Origin: Copromyces sp. CBS 386.78
Lineage: Eukaryota > Ascomycota > Sordariomycetes > Sordariales > Sordariaceae
Reading direction: 5' to 3'
NCBI GenBank assembly: GCA_030685235.1
Contig: MU839140.1
Coordinates: 124,001-188,000, forward strand
Length of the DNA: 64,000 nucleotides
The notes beneath the pieces were generated by a model. The model was not told the DNA's origin and made no database searches. It saw nothing but the letters and a program-made list of their open reading frames with translations. Both the position numbers and the translations under genes were made by a program. Of this stretch, positions 23,821-36,735 are shown one piece after another; positions within the stretch are counted from its first letter, which is position 1, and each line of letters opens with the position of its first letter.

Positions 23821-26800
23821 TGTGTCGTATGGTCATGGTAATCAATGCTGTCATGGTGCTAGTTTCATCTGTCTTGAATGTCCTCTGTCTTTAAGGTCGT
23901 TTGGTCCACTACCGCGACATCGGGCAATGTCCTAGGTGTCAATTGCTCTACGGCCTAGGCAGGCAGGTCTTCTTTGTAGGAGCATCGTATCCAGTCTTTG
24001 GGCGGAGACAATGCCGAGCTCACGATTCTTGTTGAACAAAAGCATGGTCGCCCACAAAGAGGAACATCATGCCTGCGTTAGGGCGATAAAAGCATTGTCT
24101 TGATTGTCGAGTCACCTTTCCATCGTCTATTGTTCTCCTCAATCAATCCAATCCTTCAGGGTCCTCCTTATTCGGTCATTGCTCCAGTTGTCGACATTGC
24201 ATGACATGACAAAATGATGCCGGTCAGGACAACGAACAAACAAACAAACAAACAACCATGAGCCTTCCTTGCACTTCACACACCGCAACGGGAAAAGAAA
24301 AGCCGTGAATTTAAAACACATGCGGGGAATTTGGTGCCTCTTCTTCTCCTCTCTTGAGTCCCTTTTGGATCCTCCTACCCACCACAACAACCGGAAGAAC
24401 CGGTGATGGTGATGCCCAAGCGGGCGGAGCCTGTCCATCTGGCATTCATTTTGGGTTGAAAATGCAAATCATCATCATCATCCTCGATGTGGAATCGGTC
24501 GGACTTCGGGGATCTGCATTTGTTTTTTTCCATAATCTTTGGGATTTGGTTCTTCATAACCCCGAATTTACATTCATAGCAGAAGGTCTCCCTAGGGGAG
24601 GTACGTATGCACCCCTTTTGAGTTTACGCCTGATCTTCATTTTAGTCCCTGACATTCCATAACAATAAGGTAAGGTTCCTTGGGGCTCTTTCAGGTCCCT
24701 TTGTTTGGGTCCTACGGGTTTTGGGTGTCCTTAACTGCATGTTGCTTTACCGGTCGGAAATGCCGCCGTTGGGTTGAGTGCAACCGACCGGTTGGTTGTA
24801 TCATCTTGTTGATGACAGGCGACTGACTGCCCGACTGGTCGACCACAATCCGGTGCTGCAACTTTAACGTCAAAGCACCCAGCTATTGCGAGTTGCAACT
24901 GGGTGGAATTGATTGAGGTCGGGATGCCTGGTCATGTGGTAACATTGCAATTGCGGCTCGGCGGCACTTTATATCCAGCATCCATCCCATGATGCATAGA
25001 GGTAAGGTCGGGGGTTCGTTATTATCCATGCCCATCATAAAAGCCATTACCCGGATCGCGATCCCATTAGTGGCTTTTCTTTCCGCCTTCCAAGTAACAC
25101 CGAATCAAGTCACAAAGTCAGTCCCGGCTGGAGTCTCATTCCGGTGACCGGTGAGGCGGTTACTACATTAGTTCGAACATTCATCCGAATGTTCCAGTCG
25201 GGCGTTTCCTGTCTTGTGTGTCCGGGCCAGTTACCATCCATCCATCGACCCGTCGTTCAGGGGCTGCCCGAAAGGCTGGATTGTCTGGGACTCTGTGAGT
25301 CTGAAACAGGAGAGAGGCCGAAGGGGGTTTGAATGGGTCACCCAAACTTGTACTACTCGAATACCAAAAAGAAAGAAATGTGGCCAGACCTCCGCAAGTC
25401 CCGGCTGGTTGGAAAGGAACGTCGTGCATTCAACATCACGATCCTATTCGTCGTCGTCGGCAACGAAGCGAATAGTGGACTTGACGTTATTTGTCAAGAA
25501 AAAAAAAAGAAAAAAAAGAAGAGAGAGAACAAGGACTGCAAAGAGCGAGGACTCCAGTGTACTGCCAGGGGAATATGTACATAGTTCAACGGGAGCAGTG
25601 GACCTACACTAGAAATCCTTTCGAGGAAACACCATTGAATCGACGATCAAAAGACCGGTCTACCATTTTGAGTATTCCCGTCAGCATGCGTCCGACGAAA
25701 CCGGGAGGATGTCGCGCGTGGAATTCGTACCTGCATCCGCCTCTGCGAATTATTACATCCCAATCCGTCCCACCTTTTGCCGTCTTCGGTCGTCGGTCGC
25801 ATGTCGGTCGGGTTTCCTTCGGTCCTGGACGGTACACGTGTAAAGTCTTCAGCCAGTAAGACCGCAGTAACGGGAGGGGAGTGGCTGACAGTGAGCGCCA
25901 CAAGGCATCTGGCTACTGTGTACCTACCAGCATCATATTTCCGATTCGGTGGCCGCACGCCTTCAACGACGACACCACAGACACCAACGATGCCTCCTAT
26001 CCCCCTGGTTGGATGTGCCTGGAGTTCGGCTCGGGGGATGTAATGGGAAAATCTGGAGGATAAATTCAATTCCCACCCTGATCGATCATAGCGAATTGCG
26101 AAATCGCCCAGACATTTTTTTTGACATTTTGTTTCGTTTCTTCCCACGATTATCCACAATGGAAGTCCACTTTGCCCAGCCATCTAGGCCTTTGCAACAC
26201 TTCTCCTTCTCTTTTTTTTTTTTTTTTTTTTTGCTTGTGTTCGGATCGGATCGATGGATTGCAGGTTGCACTGCTGCCGGCCGAACGAAAATTGAGGGTT
26301 CATTAGGACCCCACTTGGGCCACTCAAAGCAACCGAACCACTGAAAGCGAGCGCGTGCCTGGCACTGGAATACAACCGACCGAGCCCACTTGACATTCAA
26401 TTGGATGAAGCGGCGGAAGATGGACGAACCGGAAGCCATTCTTTGCGCACGCTGAGCCCACGCTTGTCGCATGAGGGTTCACGTCTGGCCTGACTTGACG
26501 AGTACTTGGCGATAGTGATTTCCGCAGGGAATCGAACTCTCCATTATCCAAGAATTGCCAATTTCCTGGCCACGTGTAGTCGATCGAAACAAAAACTAAA
26601 CTCCGGTACTCCGGTAGCCAACATGGAAGTTTGGTCACAAGTGGTTGACTGCGATGTAATTCATGTTTCAGTTCGGGAGTTGCATCGCCGCATCACAAGT
26701 GAGAAGAATTCGGTTGGTAGGTGGCGTAGAAGACGTCCAGAACTTTTCCTTAGTTCCGAGTTCCGGGCCGTAGTGCTCTCTGTTGGATGGATGGATGGAC

Positions 26801-29800
26801 CACCACCCGTTGGCAGGCGACCCTGCGGCGGCGGTTCTTCAACTTTCTCCAACTTCCTTGTCTTTCTTGCTAGTGTAGTTGCCTCTGATACGTCAAAAGA
26901 GCGAGGAAATGGTACGTGACGACGCGGATAAATCGGGGGATACATTCGCGGTCGCGAACCGAACAATAACCGACATTTATACGCTGTAACAATCTTCCAT
27001 TCTAGTGTAGTTTCTCCTGCCCTGCCACTGCCACTGCCACTGAATGGACTGTGGACAGTGGACATGGTGGTCGCATCATTTGCAATTTCGTACAGTAGTG
27101 TGTGTCTGGCCGCCTGGGCAAAGTTACCTTATGCTGCCCATGTTTACCCCAGTATGACCCTCGTCGTCGGCCCCGGGCTTGTCGTCGCTTGTTGGTGACT
27201 TTCGTGTCGGTTAAACAGCTAGGGCTTACCGACCCCGTACATTGAAAGCCGTGAGAGAAAGGATTCGGCAACGAAATGAGAGAACAGCTTGCTTTAACAG
27301 CGGGCTAGTACAGTACAGTAGCATCTAGAGGGGCTGAACACGGGCTCACGGGCTACTAAACTTTTACGCGTTAGGTAGAACATGGAGAGAGAGAGAGAAG
27401 AAAAGAATCTGAAGCGAACCGAATTCTTTCCGTGTTCCGTCACTTCAAGGCCCCCACAAGATTTTCGTTCCTGGCAGTTCAAACCACTGAGGCCCGGGGA
27501 TCCGTAGGCGAGTGCGACGTGCATGATACATGTTGCAGTAGCTCCTTTTACCTCCGGCCAAAATGGCGTCGGCCCGGATCCAATCGATACTCTTTTTGGC
27601 AGTTCCATTCGCAATCGTCGGTACCTTGCAGTCAGCAGCTAGTCAGCAGCTAGTCTAGCAGCGTTAGCACCATTACAGTGGGCTATAAGCTTGAACCGCA
27701 CTACATACTGTATTTTCTCACTCATACCGGATTTATCCCCCCGGTCGCGACCAATTATGTCTCTTACTGAGGCCCGTTGAGGCGTGGCGTGAAGGTCCCC
27801 CTGCAATGTAATTGGCCAAAACAGTGTGGGGGATAAATCCGGTATGAGTGAGAAGATGCGGTAGACCCGATTCTGGAAGTCGATCCGGGCACGGCAACTT
27901 TGGAAGAATGGTGAGTGAGAACCATGGACAGAAGACTTTCGGTGAGGAAACCTCAAGCGGCTGAGACCCGGACGAAATAGGTAGCCAAGGCCTATGGTCT
28001 TGCCTATGGCCCGTTGTCGGGGATAACCTGTGTCTGAAACGGGGAGATATGAGCGGGAGCAATTGCCCCAGAGTAGTGGCGGCGATGGCGACGCTGACGG
28101 TTTTGTGGAAAAAAAAAATCGGGCATTGGTGTCAGCAAAAAGAGGGGCGACGGATGAGAGAGCACCGCACCAGGCTGATGGGGGCATTGAGGGATGATAT
28201 TTCCATCTAGAAGGAACAATTTTCGAGTAGTAATTGGAATCCCATGTAAGAAGCTCGGTTGACCGGCTTGTGTTTCTTTTTTGAGCTTGGTGGACGGTCT
28301 GTGGAGGTATACGACTTATGTAACCAGACATAAAGGTTTCACTCGGGCAACTGCCAAATCAATCATTTGCCGAACGAAGCCTCCGAAAGGTCTGAAAGGA
28401 AGATGAAGTGCGCGCAGACGCGATACACGTGTAGAGGTATTTCATGATTGAGGCTCTGTCAACTGCCTGATGATGAGTGATGATGGGAAATTGCCCACCG
28501 ATAGTAGTGCCTGTACACGTGAGATTACCTGCAATTGCAACTACCAACCTATGCAGGCAGGTGTAATCCGTCACTCGTTCGCTACAGTATAGCGTCGCAG
28601 CGAGTGTCGTACTCGTCATGCTGTGTGCATCGTAGGGCTTGGTGAGATTACCAGGGCCTGGCTGATCAGGGCTCAGGGCTCGCAAACGGGACGCAAACTA
28701 CAGTACGAGTTCAAGGGACTGAAGTCGACTCCATCACCATGTTGGAGTCCAGAAGGAAAGGTTAGCTCTGGGGAGAAACGTGGCTCACCCCAGTTGCGCA
28801 TGCTTGGCGTCGAATGTTTTTAGCGTGCTTTGTTGGTGACTTGGTGAGCAATGAACAGTGTCTCATCGTCAACTTGGCAGTTTGGCACTGGCCTGACAGT
28901 AGTTGGCGATCTCATGAGCGTGTGTGAAAGTCCTCGATTGTGGTTTGGTGTTGATGACCGGGAATGGTGATGATGGTTCGCACAGACCAAGATGGGAATT
29001 GATGGACGACGCCAGGTGGTTGAATGCAAACAAAATGACCGAAAAGGGGGTTTGAGACCTCTTCTGAAACCTCAATGGAAGGTTTGTTGTTTCTGTTGCA
29101 TCCGACGCTGTGGTTGAAACCATGGATGGACTTACAAATACACAGCAGGTTGCAGACGGGATGGACGTTCAGCCACACCAATGATTTTCCAATCGTACCT
29201 TACATTGCTGTTCTGTTCCTGCTTCCGATTTCCCCTCTTTTTGTTGTCGTTGTCGTTACGAAAAAGAAATAACACCGAGGCTCGTCCCGAAGTGCGATGA
29301 CATCTGATCATCTTGAAAAACAAACTGCAGAGTGTGAAAAACAAAGGTAAGGTACGTACCGATGACAAACCGAGACAACCGCAGCAACTGTCGTCAATCT
29401 CAGTTCGCCAATCGTTTGAGGGGTTAAAGTGGAACTAGTCCCCTGTGGGGCAGAGTGGGCAACATCAAAGCGCGGGAAAATGTACCGCTGACCAATCATG
29501 CCAAATCTGGCGGCCCCTGCCACCTGTCTCTTGGCAGCTGCATCTCCTCTTCACAGCTGCCCTGATGGGAACACACCAGAGATGCTGAATTTCTGTCTCA
29601 CACATCCCACATTTCGTTTCGACCCGCCACATCCCATCATGTGCCATCCGGCCATCCCACATCGAACCAAAGTCCACCTTGTTAACGCATCCACAGCTCA
29701 TGCGGGTCACGATGCGAGTCTTCATCTGCCATCTTCCCTTCTTTCAGACAAAAGTGTTTGGTCGTCGTTAGGCGGATGGTCCCCCTGGCGATTATCAACA

Positions 29801-30640
29801 ACAGTCAACAGTCGGCCAGACCTTGACTCCCGGTAACCGAGCAGACGATGAGGTCCGAGAGCAGCAGGGAAAAGTGGCCGACCCCTTTCTTCTTTCGGGA
29901 TGGCAGCCATTTTTTGTGTGAGTTCCTCCCGTCCCGTCGGCCCTATCCGCCAGGTCCTGCAATGAGCCTCAGGGGGGAACAGTTTCTGATTCAAAGCCCA
30001 TAGGCAGGTGTTTTTCGTTGCTACGGCACGGTGGTGGCCAAAAGGGTTCTAGAGGTAGTCGCTGAAAAAGAGGGACTCCAATGGGGCTACGCTGATCCGC
30101 ATAACACTTGCAACGCACGAACAAAACGAACTCCACCCATGTCCCACTCTCAACACCACCTTGGCCCATCTCCATGATACCGCAGACATGGCTCCCCCAT
30201 CCATACGCGATGCCCTTTTGAGCATCCTCGACAGTGACAACAACGACCCTTGTCCTCCTGCAGAACACCCACTGGGGGCTCGAATCGGTAAAACTCCCCT
30301 CTCTGGGGACGACTCCGTCCGTCCTTGCAGGTGCCTCTTGGTGGCAGGGTCGAGAGCATCTTTAATCCAGTGGTTCCGCTGTCCCTTCCTCTGAGGTTCC
30401 ACAGTCTCTCTTTCTTGCTCCTCTCTCTCTTTTTCCACGCCTTGGTGTTGTGTTGTGTGTCTTCAACTCTGTCATTCGTTATCTAATCCATACGCCAACC
30501 GTATACTCGGCTCCAATATCAAGAATCCGGCCCGTGTCCGGGTGTCGGAATACCCTCACCACCCCGACGACGTCGACGACTGTGTGTGTGATCGAAACAC
30601 GGAAACACCAAAGGGTCAGAGCATGCCTCAGTAGAGGGCC
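23821..30640. other. 6.8-kb region without recognisable genes
   Basis: Base composition is ordinary, not RIP-like, but no reading frame has a family pattern or good splice structure. The longest (minus 28331-27639, 230 codons) has a composition typical of chance. The region contains a (CAAA)n tract at 24236-24256, a 21-T run at 26212-26232 and a perfect inverted repeat at 27715-27854. Lineage-specific or non-coding genes cannot be excluded. Confidence 0.5.
27715..27854. repeat. 27-bp perfect inverted repeat with 86-bp spacer
   Basis: The arms 27715-27741 and 27828-27854 are exact reverse complements, running from ttctcactcataccggattt into tatccccc. The whole unit is 140 bp. No obvious target duplication flanks it. 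It could be a small inverted-repeat element or a hairpin-forming sequence. Confidence 0.85.
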
Positions 30641-32487
30641 ATGCTAGCCATGGGATCCCTCCGAACCACAGTTGCCATTCTTGGCCTGTGCCTATTCTTC
30701 TTCTTCACCAATGTCGCCACCGCCGACGAAATTATCGAGACGACACCAATCGGTCTCATGGATGCCTTGGAGGGCTTGCCAGAATGCGCTGTAAGAACAC
30801 CGACGCCAACGCCATAGCACGCACCATAGTCATCGACTTTCGACTCTATACTATCGTCGAAACCCAACTTCACCGAGCCTTACATCGACATGCATGCCGA
30901 GAATCACAAGCTGAACAGTGTCTTTTTTTCCATATAGCTCACATGCCTCATCGACACCATCAACTCTGTGGGAACATGCGGCAACCTTACCCATCCCAGA
31001 CCCAACCTCGGCGATTGTGTGTGCCATAGCCAAGAAATCAGCGATGTATCGACTGTGTGTATCACTGGGGCATGCACTGTGAAGGAATCTCTTAGTGAGC
31101 AGAACCTCCCATGAACCAACTGCTCACGCCAAGCCAGTGAAAGCTAACCCCCGCCGAAGCCACCAAGAACATCACCTCACACCTCTGCCACGAGCCCATC
31201 AAGAAGAGCAACACGGTCATTCCCGTGCTGTCTTCTTTCCTCGGCTTCGCCCTGTTCGCGGTCGTTCTGCGCGTGCTGGCCCGTGTGTTGACCAAGGCTT
31301 ACTTTTGGTGGGATGATTTGGCCAACCTGTTCGCCTTCATCGGCTGCATCTGTTTCTGCGCTCTCAACATCAAGTCGGTCGATTATGGCTATGGTATTGA
31401 TATCTGGTTTGTCAAGTTTGACGACATAACCATGATTCTGAGGGTAGGTTTAACCATGGGCTCTTGGTACTGCTCTGGGCCACTATTCTAACAGCTTTCT
31501 TTTCACAGTTATTCTTCGCCAACATGTTGCTGTACACCGTCTCGCGCTTCTTTGTCCGGGCGTCCATTATTCTCTTCTACATCCGCGTGTTCCCTTCGAA
31601 CAACAAGATCAGCCGCATTCTTATCTGGACCATGGCCTTCAACGCCGTCTACAACGTCAGCTTCTTGTTCGCCGTCATTTTCCAGTGCTCCCCCGTCCAG
31701 CACTTTTGGCTGCAGTGGTCGGGAGAGGATAAAGGACACTGTGGAAACGTCCAGGCGCTTATCTGGTCCGCTGCCGCTACTGGCATCGCCTTTGACATTT
31801 GGTTGCTTGTCTTGCCGTTCCCTCAGCTGTTTGCTCTCAACCTCCACTGGAAGAAGAAGATTATGGGTTCTTTGATGTTTAGCGTTGGTGCTGCGTAAGT
31901 ACAGGAACTGACTGTTTGTGTGTTTCTGCAGGCTTACTGACTCTGCAACAGTATCATGATCATCAGCTTGATCAGACTCAAGTCCATTCCCGAGTTCGCC
32001 AAGGCCGATAACCCAACCAGTACGTTCCACTGCTTCCATAGCAAACACCAATAAAACACTAACACATAAATAAACAGAGGACATTGTCGACCTCTGCCTC
32101 TGGTCCGGCATCGAAATCACCGTCGGCGTCATCTGCCCCTGTCTTCCCAGCATGCGACTGCTGTTCCGCAAGCTGCTGCCCAGCATCCTGGGCACAACAG
32201 ACAAATACGAGCTCGAGCCCGTGTCGGCCAACGCCAGCACCGCCATCAACAGGAGTCTTGCGCGCAAGAGCAAGCCCATGTTCGACGAGCCCACAACAAA
32301 CGACCACGGCCTTCACCACACGGAGCGGGACCACGACGGGTCGTCGATAGGGACCAAGTTTACGCTGCATGATGATGATCACTCGCAGCGGCATAGCCAC
32401 CCCGGTGCGAGTTCCGAGAGCGTAACCGAGTTGGTTAAGGAGGACTCGCCTGATGAGAATTTCAAGAAGATGGGGGCAAGAGTATGA
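30641..32487 (+). CDS. CFEM-domain, seven-helix PTH11-like receptor
   Basis: Six exons, 30641-30790, 30938-31094, 31160-31443, 31509-31894, 31952-32019 and 32078-32487, all join in phase to give 484 residues. A signal peptide (residues 4-28) precedes a CFEM domain (about 40-105) with eight cysteines in the expected pattern, including CVC and CITGAC. Seven hydrophobic helices follow (about 120-365), with VLRVLAR, the YG..IW motif, RFFVRASIILFYIRVF after helix 3 and RLKSIPEF after helix 5, typical of the fungal rhodopsin-like PTH11 receptor group. The C-terminal ~110 residues are hydrophilic and Ser/His/Asp-rich. The protein should sit in the plasma membrane and sense external or surface cues through G-protein signalling. 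The ligand is unknown. A second in-frame ATG at 30650 could also start translation. Confidence 0.92.
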
Positions 32488-34143
32488 GATTCAGATGAAG
32501 ATGAAAGATATCTAAGGTACTTGAGAATGATAAGTCGCGGTTTTACGCGGAGTTTGGGAGTTTTTTTTTTTTTTCCTTTTTCGTCTTTGGATACAAATAA
32601 TACCTGAACAACAGACATGTTCACACACACACACACACACACACACATCTCTTGGTGTCTATGGTTTATGGAAAACCCAGAAGGTTTAATGATGTAATTT
32701 CATGTACATTAATACGGGTTTATAGGCGGATTTGTACTTGTCGAGATACCCAAGGCAACGGGAAGGATTGGAGCGATAGCAAGTAACACTAGGGAGGGAG
32801 ATACGTACATGCAAGGATATACCCGTTCGTTACGAAAGACCTGGAGGGGGTCGGACGCACAACTACACATACGTTACTTGACCTTATGATGGCATGGCAG
32901 GTTCAAAATGATCAAAAGTCTACGAGGGCTTCCAGGTTGCTAGACTTGAATCAACTCGATAAGATGTTACTATTCACATGTTCGTTTCATCCAAGCTGAA
33001 GAACCAAAAGTCTGTACTGTACGTGTAGTTGGCAAATTTTCACTTTTACAAGCAAGCAAGCAAGCAAGAAACCTCGGCATTCAATCCCTCCTGGCGTTCT
33101 CCGTATTGGCATTACGTACGTACTCGAGATCTAGTGTAGACCGATCATATGTCGGCGAGCCACTGCACACCCTCAGCTTATATCGGGCAACTATTCTAGT
33201 TTCTAGTGTATGTAGTGCATGTAAACACAGACTGGATGTTGCCTGACTTGGCCGATTAGTCCACTTTCCACTTTCCCCCGTTACGCAAAATCCACTTTCA
33301 CGTTCTTCCTTCTTCCCCAGACGGACGGGAGATGATGCGTCGTGCAGCTATTCCATGCTTGACTTAGGTAGGTACTAGGTAGTCACACCGGGGAACACAG
33401 ACCGGAGGTTTTACTTGTTAGTAAGCGGAGGTCGAGCGAGGACAGAGAAGAGAAAAATCATATGTGCCTGGGCAAATGCAACTGCAGGTCTTAGGAAGGA
33501 GCAAATCTATGCATCATCTCCGGCTCCAACTGCCCCTGAATATGAATGGAAGACTTGAAGAGGAAAAAGCCTCTTCCGTCCTTGACTCTTTCCCGACCTC
33601 CAAGCTGGACGCCAGGTCGGGTGACAACGGTAACTCGCACTTTCTCTCCCTCTGCACTTTCCTCCCTCACCCTTCGCTACCCGCTCCTTCCTTCACAACA
33701 ACAGATGCAAATTTTCACGTCCAACTTGTTTCTTTGTGTTGCGTTTGCACTTTAAGTCTTGAATAGGTAATTACACCGTTTCTACATCCACCCTCAGTTT
33801 TCCACCGCAATCAATTTCACCATGCGACCCAAAACTCAACTATCCTGACTACGCACCTCAACAAACCACGGTAGACAAAAGAAGCCACCGAAGCTACCAA
33901 ACTCCCCCGCATAGGTAAATGGTCGGATATGTGATGCTACCCTCCGCCCTCGTAGCCTCCGGGGCCCGGTGCGGGGAAGATACTCGCTCGGGAATTGGGA
34001 ACATAGCAGAAAGGGAGGATAATATACCGAACGACGATACATTTCCCAAATGCAACTGGACGGTACCTTGAACTTCCTTGCCCTGGTATCTCGCCAACAG
34101 GTCCACTGTCTTTCTTGCCATTGAGTTATCTTTACCAAAAATC
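32488..34143. other. Intergenic region, 1.7 kb, with dispersed repeat copy B and an AC microsatellite
   Basis: No gene is seen. It holds an (AC)n tract (32622-32647), a caag repeat (about 33050-33068) and copy B of the dispersed ~350-bp repeat. Confidence 0.6.
33404..33749 (+). repeat. Dispersed ~350-bp repeat, copy B
   Basis: It is the direct-orientation partner of 12816-13177, sharing the same ordered blocks from ggaggttttacttgttagtaag to gcgtttgca. It ends about 395 bases upstream of the broken monooxygenase gene. Copy A ends about 305 bases upstream of a BTB gene. Confidence 0.85.
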
Positions 34144-35051
34144 ATGACCGACCAAGAACAGCAACCGCGTCCCTTCAAGAGAGCAAGTCAACCACCCCAA
34201 CCCTCTTTCCGTTCCTCCCAGATATTAATACCCACTAACACTTAGTTCCCTTCCCCCCCAGGCCCTCATAGTAGGAGCCGGCCCCTCAGGTCTCCTCCTC
34301 GCCCTCCTCCTCTCCAAACACCTACCTACCCACCCCCATCCCCGTAACGATCCTCGAAGCTTCTCATGAACTCGACTCCCAACCGCGCGCCGCGCACTAC
34401 GGCATGCCATGCATCCCCGAATTCATCCGGGCGGGAATCATCGATAAGATCCGGGACCGCGGGCTGGTGTTGTCGACGATGACGTGGAGAAAGCCTGTGA
34501 CTTTTGAAGAGATGGGACTTGATACGAGTGGATTGAGGGATGTGAGTCTGGAGGGATTGGAGGGGGTTCCGGAGGGGGTATGGGGGTTGGGTACGGGTAC
34601 GGGTACAGGTACAGAGGCAGAGGGAGAGGAGGGAGAGAAGGGGGAGGGGACAAAGGGGGAAAAGAAAAAATGGGCAGGATATAAGGACGCATTGTCTTAT
34701 ACAGTTGTGCTGCAGGATTTGTTAAAGTTAATGCTTGAGGAGTGTTTGGAGCGGGGGGTGGAGGTGCTGTAGAGATATAAGGTTATTTAGGTTGGGCATA
34801 CGGGTTTGGGAGCCTCAGGTCAGGAGGACAAGGGTGAAGAAGGAAAGTGGGAGGGAGAGGGAGAAGAGAGGGGGGCTTGGGTTGAGGTTGAGGTTACGGG
34901 CGAAGATGGACAAGTGAAAGAGCGGAAGAAGGTTGGAGGGGATGGATACATGGTGGTGGGAGCGGATGGAGCGAATAGTGCGGTTAGAAAGGGGTTGTTT
35001 GGCGATGAGTTCCCGGGGTTTACGTGGAATAGGACGATTATTGCAACGAAC
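34144..35051 (+). pseudogene. Truncated FAD-dependent monooxygenase pseudogene (PHBH/phenol-hydroxylase type)
   Basis: A possible first exon at 34144 is followed by a frame with the FAD-binding start LIVGAGPSGLLLALLLSK (from 34262). The homologous frame then continues with PRAAHYGMP, RAGIIDKIRDRGL and the later YMVVGADGANSAVRKGL motif, so the N-terminal FAD domain is recognisable. Lesions: a TACC duplication at 34323-34330 shifts the frame; TAG stops interrupt at 34770 and 34788; and homology ends at 35051 just before a GTGAGT donor, with no C-terminal half afterwards. The supposed first-exon donor (GTCAAC) is also poor and does not match the phase. A Gly/Glu-rich insertion lies at about 34580-34670. 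The family would hydroxylate aromatics using NAD(P)H and FAD; this copy cannot make a full enzyme. Confidence 0.85.
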
Positions 35052-35721
35052 GTGAGTCTTCATCCCGGTGCCCGGCGGGATTGCTTAATACAAGAACGAG
35101 GACCTAAGCGACCAAGAACGAGTTGAGGTTCTGGTTCATCTTTTAGTTCAGGTTCAGGTTCAGGTTCCCAGGTTCAGGTCTGGTTCATACATGTCAGGTC
35201 CGGCAGCCAGCAAGCAAGCACGCAGCATGACGGAGAGCATATAAGGTATCGTACGACATCACTGTACCTACCTACGGTACTTCTCTATTGAAGTGTCAGT
35301 CGTGCATTCAAGTTCCTCGGCTTCGCAAGACTCCTAGACCGGAATCCACAAGCCTAAAAGCCTACAATCGTGGATGTTGAGCCTAGGTACCTTGGGTAGC
35401 ATCATCAAAATTCATATCCACTGCCCTGGGTGTATGAGTGATTTATCCACTATCTGGCAAGATTTTTGTGCTGCCTAGGTAGGTACAACTATGTATCCCT
35501 GAAGGTGAGGTTGGCAAGTGGAAAGAAAGTAATGACAAGTACTTTGGGTTTTCTCTGCAGGGAGACTGAGAGACAGGAAGGGATGTTGCTTATTTGCTAC
35601 GTATTGCCTGGCTCCCTTGTGCCGGACTACCTAGGTACCTGCCCGTCTTCCATTGCTCTGCCCTGGTTAGACCTGACCTGCTGTGCTGCTTGCTCTCTTT
35701 GCTTCACTTAAGCCACAGCCA

Positions 35722-36048
35722 TACCGTATACTCTCGTGGCATCCGGTTTTAGGTTCCAAGGAAATCAGGCATGGTCTGCAAGCATACTGCAACATTCATG
35801 CCCACCAGAAATTGTATGCAAGACGGTGATTTTCAATGTCCCTACCCTCCAGCTCGCTGTCTTTATTAGGGATTTAGGGGGGAAAAGACAGGGCACTAGA
35901 AGAATCGAATTTACAGTGCTCCGGGCTCTCTAGTTATCTCCCTTACTCTTTTTCCCGGGCATAAAAAGCACATATTCGTGCAGTGTGCTTACAGATTCTG
36001 CCTGATTTCCTTGGAACCTAAAACCGGATGCCACGAGAGTATACGGTA
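35722..36048. mobile_element. MITE-like element with 50-bp perfect terminal inverted repeats
   Basis: The arms 35722-35771 and 35999-36048 are exact reverse complements over 50 bases, beginning TACCGTATACTCTCGTGG. The 327-bp unit starts with TA and ends with TA, which fits a TA target duplication. The 227-bp interior has no coding capacity. It shares terminal sequence with 47124-47401. This is probably a non-autonomous DNA transposon. The perfect arms and lack of RIP mutation fit recent insertion, or copies too short for RIP. Confidence 0.85.
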
Positions 36049-36713
36049 CCATGGAACCTACCTACTAAGCTTTTAATCTCACGCAGGTACGGACGAATGC
36101 ATACCTACCTGATCAGGAACGGTGACGGAACTTCGGAATACCTTAAAGGACACCGTGACGGCACATCTCCACTTTCCTACCCAAGTTAAAGTTGAGCCTT
36201 GCAGTTTGCTCTGGCCGAGATAGGTACTGTAGGTGGTGTGTTCATCATCATCATCATCACCCTGAATTCCACCACCCATATCAAGCAAGGCCTCGTAGTG
36301 TGCCTTTTCCATGATATATGATATATAGCATGTCGGCCCTCGCTCACCTGCCAGCAGACATTGCCTACCTCTCACACGTCAGCTGTCAGCCAGCCCAGCC
36401 CCATGATTGCGACCTCGTCCGTCCTGCCCGTGCCGTCCATTGTGCCCCTTTTGTCCGTTCCAGTCCGTACGCCTTGCTTGTATGCACTGCATGCGCCATG
36501 CACGGTGTATGATAAGCATAAGACAGGGGCGAGGCTTCAAGCCTCAAAGCTTACCTTACCGAGCTACTACTATATAGCATTGCTTACTATATCGAGTTTG
36601 AAAGGTACATACATACATGTCGAAGTCATCTGCACTATGGTCGAGGAACCAGAATTCTAGAATTGTAGAACACAACGGCTTACGAGAAAGCAATCAAATA
36701 AATAAAAGAAAAG

Positions 36714-36720
36714 AAAAAAA
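36714..36720 (-). terminator. RNA polymerase III T-run terminator
   Basis: Seven T on the minus strand, about 16 bases past the 3' end of the tRNA-Glu gene, as expected for a Pol III terminator. Confidence 0.75.
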
Positions 36721-36735
36721 GAACGGTCACTGTAA

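Larger units (their letters stand above)
35052..36735. other. Non-coding region after the pseudogene
   Basis: No gene is seen. It begins with CAGGTT-type tandem repeats (about 35118-35180) and contains the inverted-repeat element 35722-36048, several CCTAGGTACC words and a (CAT)n tract near 36245-36259. Confidence 0.6.

Noticed and set aside
27639..28331. 230-codon minus-strand frame in the gene-free region
   Set aside because: It runs through the 27-bp inverted repeat, has no recognisable motif and no supporting splice or promoter signals.
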